Assembly (NCBI GenBank): GCA_000697335.1
Contig: JNEM01015122.1
Span: 1-17,294, forward strand
Length of the DNA: 17,294 bases
Direction of reading: 5' to 3'
From: Conidiobolus incongruus B7586
Lineage: Eukaryota > Entomophthoromycota > Entomophthoromycetes > Entomophthorales > Conidiobolaceae
Shown: in pieces, positions 10,906 to 17,294 of the stretch
Numbering within the stretch: position 1 is the first letter of the stretch
Layout: every line of letters starts with the position of its first letter
Program-made: the position numbers and the translations under genes
The notes under the pieces: generated by a model
What the model was told of the DNA's origin: nothing
What the model saw: only the letters and a program-made list of their open reading frames with translations
Databases searched by the model: none

Positions 10906-11811
10906 TTATATTTGAATTAAATTAAAGTGAAATCCAGAAGTATTAAACCTATCAAGTTCAGAATTCTTCAAATTCAAGTACAAATCATTCCTTTGGATTA
11001 AGTACTCGAGATAATTAAAGCCTCGAAAATCGACCTCATCCAATTGAATTGTTCTGAGATTAGGCAGGGATGGCAAGTCGCGAACAATTCTGCTGGGTGG
11101 GAACATGATTGCAGTTTGGATTTTTAGAGATTTTAGAGTTGGCCAAAAGCCTAAAAATTCCACAAGTTTTGTAATTTCTAAATTGATACCAGATAACTTC
11201 AGTTGGGTTATGGGTTGTTTGCACAGTGACTTAAGTGTGTTGAGAATGGGTAGGCTTAGGCACTTCTTATCACGAAGTTGAATCACAATGGTGGATTTGT
11301 GGAATTCTGAGGTGCTTTGGTTACTGATTAGGAGTTGAGTGTAGTTGGGACTAATATGCTCCAAAATGTCCAAATTACCCACAAGTTTTAAAGACCCCAA
11401 TTTCAAATTAAAAGCTTGAGGATTGGTTAACGTAACATTATCCAAAGAAAGGCGCTTTAATCCTTGTAGTTGGTTCAAATCATGTGTATCAATAGTCATA
11501 TTCGATAGATTTAAGGTTTCCAAACGTTTAAACTGCAATACTTTGCTTGTCCATTGGTTGTCCCAATATCCTTTAATAGTCAATTCACTTACAAAGCTCT
11601 TAGCAATACTCACCAATTCGTCGAGTCTTTTGGTGTATTGATCGAATGAAGGTTCTTTTAAACATAACTTTGTAGACTCATAAAATTTCCATTGTAAACA
11701 CTCATAAAACAACTTGGACGACTGTCTCAAATTATGGACATCTTTAACATCGATATAGGGTAGTAATTGTTTTAAGATTAAGTCAATTTGATATTCATTA
11801 AAATTCATCAT
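10885..11811 (-). repeat. Inverted repeat, left arm
   Basis: This 927-base arm pairs with 14851-15777 in opposite orientation, with three mismatches, all within the first 136 bases of the coding sequence. It covers the whole F-box coding region plus 20 bases of 3' flank. Beyond 10885 the flanks keep a short AGTAATAAT-like similarity and then diverge. On the promoter side identity drops at the start codon. Confidence 0.95.
10906..11811 (-). CDS. F-box/LRR protein, copy 1
   Basis: Probable substrate-adaptor subunit of an SCF ubiquitin ligase. Residues about 5-48 form an F-box-like domain: LILKQLLPYIDVKDVHNLRQ, then SSKLFYECLQWKFYE, matching the pattern LP..I...L...D...LR..S..F. The remainder is an irregular leucine-rich-repeat array, with repeats near residues 97-107 (LETLNLSNMTI), 118-128 (LKRLSLDNVTL), 138-147, 201-211 (ITQLKLSGINL), 226-231 and 252-262 (LRTIQLDEVDF). 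There is no signal peptide or membrane segment. I chose the ATG at 11811 (301 residues): the frame continues upstream to a TTG only, and the second copy starts at the same Met-Met. A TATA box lies 40 bases before the ATG. It differs from copy 2 only by N3 and S46 (T in copy 2) and one silent site. F-box function is inferred from pattern; the substrate is unknown. Confidence 0.85.
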   Translation of the reverse strand: MMNFNEYQIDLILKQLLPYIDVKDVHNLRQSSKLFYECLQWKFYESTKLCLKEPSFDQYTKRLDELVSIAKSFVSELTIKGYWDNQWTSKVLQFKRLETLNLSNMTIDTHDLNQLQGLKRLSLDNVTLTNPQAFNLKLGSLKLVGNLDILEHISPNYTQLLISNQSTSEFHKSTIVIQLRDKKCLSLPILNTLKSLCKQPITQLKLSGINLEITKLVEFLGFWPTLKSLKIQTAIMFPPSRIVRDLPSLPNLRTIQLDEVDFRGFNYLEYLIQRNDLYLNLKNSELDRFNTSGFHFNLIQI

Positions 11812-11953
11812 CTTTAAATCCAATTAATTGATATAATGGCTATTGAAAGAGTATTTATACCCACTATCATTTGTTTGTTGTGTGACTCAAACTATGGAAT
11901 CCTGAAATTTGAGAACAAGGAGGCCAATTTATTCAATTTAATTTATGCCAAAT
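11812..11953 (-). promoter_or_regulatory. Promoter of F-box copy 1
   Basis: On the minus strand the order is TTTGGCATAA (rc of 11943-11952), CTCAAATTTCAGGATT (rc of 11898-11913), TATAAATA (rc of 11852-11859) directly followed by CTCTT, then 40 bases to the ATG. The same blocks occur in the same order and nearly the same spacing before copy 2, while the sequence between them has diverged. That makes this a natural footprint of a shared promoter. Transcription probably starts 25-35 bases after the TATA box, leaving a leader of about 10-20 bases. Confidence 0.6.
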
Positions 11954-14699
11954 TACTCAACTTTGGATTTATTATGCAAATTTGTGATATTAGGGATTAA
12001 TTTTGTCATGACGGATCAAGGCTTTTTTAAGAATCATTATTATTAGAGATTTTTATTAACTTAATAGTAAATTTAACTTAAGAAGATAAATTATAAAGAA
12101 GGAAATTACCTAATTACTAATTAAAGCCGTGATAAGTTAGCGTATATCTAAAAACCAAGACTCATGGTACAATTTTTCTGAATAGCCCTAATAGGCAATT
12201 ATTCGTGATCATGAATTTTAATGAGATTAGATGGTTTGATCAAATTTTGAGTGACCACAGGCTACTATATTGAAAATAGAGTATTAGAGTATTGTATTAC
12301 ACTCAATTTAATATATTTATTAGTTTGGGAGTATTAAACTTCATGTTAATAATGTTATGATTGAGACAATTTTTTAAAAAAACAAGAAAAAACAATATCA
12401 ATTGATATAACTGATGATATATAATAATTAATGCGGAATATATTTGATTAAAAATTGAATATTCCATAGTTCAAACATAATCATAAAATAATTTTAAATT
12501 ATCCTATTATAGTTATTTTATTATAGTTATTTTATTTTAGTAAAAATCATTATCTTCTTATAAATAGTTTACAAAGAGTGATTTAACCACAAATTCAATA
12601 AATTCTCACTGAATTAATATTGAAAATAATATTAATTTTTATCCAAGTTTTTAATATTATTAAACATTTTAATAATATAAAATAATATTTGCATCTTTTA
12701 TAACAACGATTTTATTTAAAATATTAGTAGTATTTTATTTCTTTGAGAATATTTAATTAATATTATTATTTATTCTAATTTAGAAATAATTCAAATGTTA
12801 AACCTAATTATTTATATTTCCAGATTACAAAAATGACAATTTTTAATTGTTCTAATCAATCTATTTATATACTATTCAGCTCCTGATAATTACTTGGTCA
12901 ATTTTTATGTTCTGTTCCAAAATATTGTATAGTAAAATAATTGGAAAATTCCGAATAAGCCGTTATTTTTGAAAGATCCAAATGGCTTTTTTTTCAAATT
13001 AAAGATATTCAATAATCTATTTTTGAACTGATGAAAGATGGTGAGTCAAGTAATGATTATAGCTAAAAAACATTAGAATAATACCAATAGATCTTTAAAC
13101 CTTTAATTATAACTCTTGAATTTATTATAATGATATCAATTTATTCTCTCAGATGTATGTGAGAAATGATAATTTCTACCAACCGCAAAAGTTCATGTTG
13201 ATATATTTACAATATATGAAAATATACTAATTAATTAGTGATATGGTTGATTTTCGGATATATCAGGGAATGAAATATTAGGTAGAATAAGGAGGTGATT
13301 AACATGGATGTGATAGTGTAAGAGAAATAATATAGATGAAACTAATCTTAAGATCCTGCGTTAGTACAATTTTCTAAAATTCGGCGAAATATTCAATTTT
13401 AATATAAACATTGTGCAAAAAACTGATATTGTTAAATATATTTCATAGATAATAGAAAAATAAGTCTTCTGCTCAGGAACTTTTGATTCTTTACCTAAAT
13501 AATAACTCAAAACAGAGACATACAATTATATAATTTAAATCATTTCTATATGCACCAATATTTCACTTCATCCACAGGTTACATGTTTCCCAATTACTAA
13601 AATTTACTATTCAACTCAAAAATTATCACATATTGATTGCATTTCCACATACTAAAACTATATAAAAGATAAATCCAGCCCCTATTAACTTGATGATAAT
13701 CCATCCAACTTAAATAATATCGTGATGTGGATTTTCAATTAACATTCAATTATGTTTTACTATAATTAATTAGATTTGGGAATTTTCACTGATGTATTAA
13801 ATTTTATAACCCTGGTTATGGGGATTTATTTTTGATATTTAATATTATTTTAGTTTAATAATTATAGAAAATATTTTTAAAATTTTAATTCAGACCAATT
13901 ATATTAACTAAATTATAAATTCTACTATGAATTTTAATTCAAATCCAGGATACCCACATTTAAATAAGTAATCTAAAGGAATAATCAGGTAATTGTGAGT
14001 AATTTAATTTTAATAAGTTTGGTATGGATAATGACCAAATGAAAAGTGGTAATATGGTCGGATTAATTTATTTTTAAGGTTATATTCGTTTTATTTTATA
14101 AAATTCGTTTAAAATAGAAAATATTTGGTATAATATATATTAATTCCATTAATTTTCATATTGACTGTTACAATGATAAAATAAAAAAAAAATAGTATAT
14201 TAATTCAATCAATTTTGAACTTACTTCGACTACTGTGTACCTTAAACCTAACAATCAAAAATTAAATCTCAAGTAATTTTAAATTTATGTCAATTCCATA
14301 CATAAAAAATTGTTTCAATTCGAAATTTCGCATCAAATTCCAAAGCTCTAAGCTAATTAATGATGGCATGAGCATATTGACATCAACAATTTACGTAATC
14401 AAAAAAGTTAACTGGTGCTCATTAAGAATTTGATTTTACTAACAAATCACTAACGCAATCATAATCTCCAGTAAACTACCCCAAGGAGTGGTTCAATCCC
14501 AAGTTGCCACGAGTCCAGGGGTTTAACAATATGCTAGCAATTCATCAAATTACTAAAAGAAATTGGCAATATCACAATTCTTTATTAAAAACCAGCATAA
14601 TCTAAAATTACTAATTCATCAAAACAAATTGAAAGCTTCTGTTCATGCAGAAAAGTAATTACTAAATCAATTTTAAACTCGGTTCAAAAGTGCATAAAA
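11954..14699. other. Spacer between the F-box twins, no gene seen
   Basis: About 2.7 kb, less AT-rich than the outer flanks but with no open frame I can support. Two places resemble promoter DNA without an attached gene: TATATAAAAG near 13660 followed by a C-rich stretch, and 14480-14530, which has the window's rare GC-rich bases (CCCCAAGGAGTGG, then CCAGGGG). A diverged pair of TATTAATTC.AT.AATTTT words lies near 14138 and 14198. Nothing here matches the mariner blocks found elsewhere. Confidence 0.5.
12506..12533 (+). repeat. 14-base tandem repeat, two copies
   Basis: ATTATAGTTATTTT occurs twice, end to end and without mismatch, followed by a partial third unit (ATTTTAG). It is a simple local duplication with no evident function. 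Confidence 0.85.
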
Positions 14700-14850
14700 T
14701 TTAAAATTTTTTTGGCATAATTTTAATTGCCCCTAAACTACTCAAATTTAAGGATTTTATTAGTCAGACGACTCCCAAACTATAATGGATATAAATACTC
14801 TTGTAATGCCAGTCATTATCATCATCACAATTTAACTTATTCTTAACAAA
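14700..14850 (+). promoter_or_regulatory. Promoter of F-box copy 2
   Basis: The order is TTTGGCATAA at 14711-14720, CTCAAATTTAAGGATT at 14741-14756, TATAAATA at 14790-14797 followed by CTCTT, then 53 bases to the ATG at 14851 in the context AACAAAATGA. These blocks are shared with copy 1. The spacer sequence, leader length and leader sequence differ, so the two genes could differ in strength or timing while making nearly the same protein. Confidence 0.6.
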
Positions 14851-15756
14851 ATGATGACTTTTAACGAATATCAAATTGACTTAATCTTAAAACAATTACT
14901 ACCCTATATCGATGTTAAAGATGTCCATAATTTGAGACAGTCGTCCAAGTTGTTTTATGAGTGTTTACAATGGAAATTTTATGAGACTACAAAGTTATGT
15001 TTAAAAGAACCTTCATTCGATCAATACACCAAAAGACTCGACGAATTGGTGAGTATTGCTAAGAGCTTTGTAAGTGAATTGACTATTAAAGGATATTGGG
15101 ACAACCAATGGACAAGCAAAGTATTGCAGTTTAAACGTTTGGAAACCTTAAATCTATCGAATATGACTATTGATACACATGATTTGAACCAACTACAAGG
15201 ATTAAAGCGCCTTTCTTTGGATAATGTTACGTTAACCAATCCTCAAGCTTTTAATTTGAAATTGGGGTCTTTAAAACTTGTGGGTAATTTGGACATTTTG
15301 GAGCATATTAGTCCCAACTACACTCAACTCCTAATCAGTAACCAAAGCACCTCAGAATTCCACAAATCCACCATTGTGATTCAACTTCGTGATAAGAAGT
15401 GCCTAAGCCTACCCATTCTCAACACACTTAAGTCACTGTGCAAACAACCCATAACCCAACTGAAGTTATCTGGTATCAATTTAGAAATTACAAAACTTGT
15501 GGAATTTTTAGGCTTTTGGCCAACTCTAAAATCTCTAAAAATCCAAACTGCAATCATGTTCCCACCCAGCAGAATTGTTCGCGACTTGCCATCCCTGCCT
15601 AATCTCAGAACAATTCAATTGGATGAGGTCGATTTTCGAGGCTTTAATTATCTCGAGTACTTAATCCAAAGGAATGATTTGTACTTGAATTTGAAGAATT
15701 CTGAACTTGATAGGTTTAATACTTCTGGATTTCACTTTAATTTAATTCAAATATAA
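14851..15756 (+). CDS. F-box/LRR protein, copy 2
   Basis: Twin of the gene at 10906-11811 in opposite orientation: 301 residues, with an F-box-like domain at residues 5-48 followed by a leucine-rich-repeat array, probably an SCF ubiquitin-ligase adaptor. The protein differs from its twin at two residues (T3 for N, T46 for S), and the DNA differs at three of 906 bases (coding positions 8, 15 and 136). From base 137 through the stop and 21 bases of 3' flank the two are identical, including every silent site. The start at 14851 is the first ATG of the frame and has an A at -3. The two genes are transcribed away from each other, so their promoters face across the spacer. No intron is needed. Both copies being open and so similar argues that both are functional or very recently homogenised. 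Confidence 0.85.
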   Translation: MMTFNEYQIDLILKQLLPYIDVKDVHNLRQSSKLFYECLQWKFYETTKLCLKEPSFDQYTKRLDELVSIAKSFVSELTIKGYWDNQWTSKVLQFKRLETLNLSNMTIDTHDLNQLQGLKRLSLDNVTLTNPQAFNLKLGSLKLVGNLDILEHISPNYTQLLISNQSTSEFHKSTIVIQLRDKKCLSLPILNTLKSLCKQPITQLKLSGINLEITKLVEFLGFWPTLKSLKIQTAIMFPPSRIVRDLPSLPNLRTIQLDEVDFRGFNYLEYLIQRNDLYLNLKNSELDRFNTSGFHFNLIQI

Positions 15757-15777
15757 TTAATGTTCTTATTTATATAA
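14851..15777 (+). repeat. Inverted repeat, right arm
   Basis: This is the partner of 10885-11811: 927 bases, three mismatches, opposite orientation, with a loop of about 3.0 kb between the arms. The arm begins at the start codon and ends just after the stop, so it matches the transcribed unit more closely than a random duplication breakpoint would. Confidence 0.95.
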
Positions 15778-17294
15778 TAGTAGTAGTAATAATATAAAAT
15801 TAATTTTTATAATATTTTTAAACATTTTTAAAGATGACAATATAAATTTTATAGAATTTTTCTTTTAAAGAATGAATTAAAAGATAAAATAATCCAATTT
15901 CAACTTTAAATATATAAAAATATTTAAAAAATAAATTTTGAATAATTGTTCAGTTTATTGATATTACATAATTTAAAATAATCTAATTTTCAATTTAAAA
16001 AACCATAGATTAGATATTAAAAATGAATTTTAATTATAATTAAGTGTAAATCACTAATAAGAAATTAATATAGAATATTAATATTTTTCCACTTTTATAT
16101 ATTAAAAAGAAAATATATACAAAGATCTAAAATTATACCATGTTAAAATATTATCAAAATATTATATTATCATCAATTTAACCAAATCTAAATTTTACAA
16201 TATCTATTATTTTTATCTTGCGATTAAAATTTTAGTAAGTACTTAATATAATCCAAATCGGATTTTAATTGATTTCTAAAGAATTTTTTTATTTCAAAAA
16301 TAATTAGATAATATAATTACTTATATGAAATATAAATATTTTAACAATATTAGTATATTATACTAGTCGTCAGGAGTTATTAAATGGTTTATAATTATTA
16401 AATTTATTAAAGAAATCAATTTAGGTATGTGGAAATACCGTAAAAGTTTAACAATTTAATATAAAATAATTATAATTTTATACGCTTAGTTTAATGAAAA
16501 TATTCATTTATATTAGAATTTTTAAAATTTTGATTAAACTAATAAAATACAAACCATATATAATCTTTAAATATAAATTACAAAAAATCGAGTATATTAA
16601 AGATTTTTCTATTTTTTTTAAAAATCTATATTGAAAATTATTGATTAAAAATATCTAATATAATTTATAATGTTAAATTATAATTATTATAACCGAATTT
16701 TAATTTAATTAATCTTATATTTATATACTATCTTAGATTAAATATTAATTAAATTGTACTAGTTTCAAAATATAAATATTTTGATAAATATTAAATAAAT
16801 TGAAACGATTGGTAAACTCTGTAAAAATAAGATAAATATTAGTAATGAATAATTAAATAAATGAATATTATATATTATTTGTCAACTAGAATTGATTTAT
16901 AATGCAATTAAATTCAACCAAGTATTGAATTATTTTTCAATCTAATTAAGAGTTCCAAATTAAAAAATTATTTAAAATTTGTTATTATTTAAGATATCAC
17001 TTCCATACTTAAATTTATTTCCAACTATAATGCTTCTATGAATAAAAATTTTTATTAGTATATAAAAATATATTTATAAGAATACTTAACTATAATATTA
17101 AAATAGTCTTTTTAATTTAATCTAATATTTTATATGAAATATATCAATCTATTAATAAAATATTAAATACTACTATTATTATTTATAATTAAGGATATAT
17201 TATATCAATTAATATTTTAATTTATAATTTTTTATTTCAAAATTAAATGATTTTTTTAATTTCTTATATTAATCAAATTAAATAAACTAATATA
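15778..17294. other. AT-rich DNA, no gene seen
   Basis: The region contains the 3' flank of F-box copy 2 (TAGTAGTAGTAATAAT) and then extremely AT-rich sequence with stops in all frames. I looked for mariner blocks (DES.W, HDN, SPD) and found none. Confidence 0.6.

Noticed and set aside
11423-11641. 72-residue frame antisense to F-box copy 1 (and its twin at 15021-15239)
   Set aside because: The two are identical only because the genes beneath are identical. They are shadows of the coding strand.
11812-11823. Four-residue extension of F-box copy 1
   Set aside because: It begins at TTG. The second copy has no such extension and starts at the same Met-Met.
14480-14530. tRNA-like B box (GGTTCAATCCC)
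   Set aside because: The flanking bases do not form a T-arm stem and no acceptor or anticodon arm can be drawn.

Overview
The window is eukaryotic, very AT-rich and gene-poor. It holds three intact intronless genes: one histone H3 and two almost identical F-box/leucine-rich-repeat (LRR) genes in inverted orientation. The rest is long AT-rich DNA containing decayed DNA transposons and at least one decayed gene. Short 5' leaders with TATA boxes, intronless genes, an H3 with fungal-type residues (I89/G90, Q120, L130) and duplicated F-box/LRR genes suit an AT-rich fungus. An early-diverging lineage such as the Entomophthoromycotina (Conidiobolus-like) is my best guess. It is inference and was not checked against any database.

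Layout. 375-1405 (minus) is a decayed mariner transposase. 3004-3414 (plus) is histone H3 with its promoter; no H4 lies near it. 5449-6126 (minus) is a relatively GC-rich block that reads like a decayed protein gene of unknown family. 6925-7930 (minus) and 8577-9516 (plus) are two more mariner-type transposase remnants, head to head, from lineages different from each other and from the first. 9594-10905 is mostly AT-rich with weak coding-like traces. 10906-11811 (minus) and 14851-15756 (plus) are the F-box twins, divergently oriented around a 3.0-kb spacer with a promoter at each end. 15778-17294 is AT-rich and apparently empty.

The main observations are these. (1) The F-box twins differ at only 3 of 906 coding bases, and the last ~790 bases including the 3' flank are identical. 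Their promoters are recognisably homologous but strongly diverged. This pattern points to gene conversion over an old inverted duplication, not a simple recent copy. (2) The H3 has full canonical length but an altered K27 neighbourhood (M28, V29, N32, A33) and no cysteine at all. (3) Three mariner remnants, none in the long open reading frames one would normally annotate, can be recognised from degenerate helix-turn-helix, W-V-P-H and D..D34D blocks. In the best preserved one all recognised tryptophan losses are TGG to TAG, and all three catalytic Asp codons now read Asn, a C-to-T pattern resembling repeat-induced mutation. The genes do not form a pathway: H3 is housekeeping chromatin and the F-box genes belong to an expanding adaptor family.
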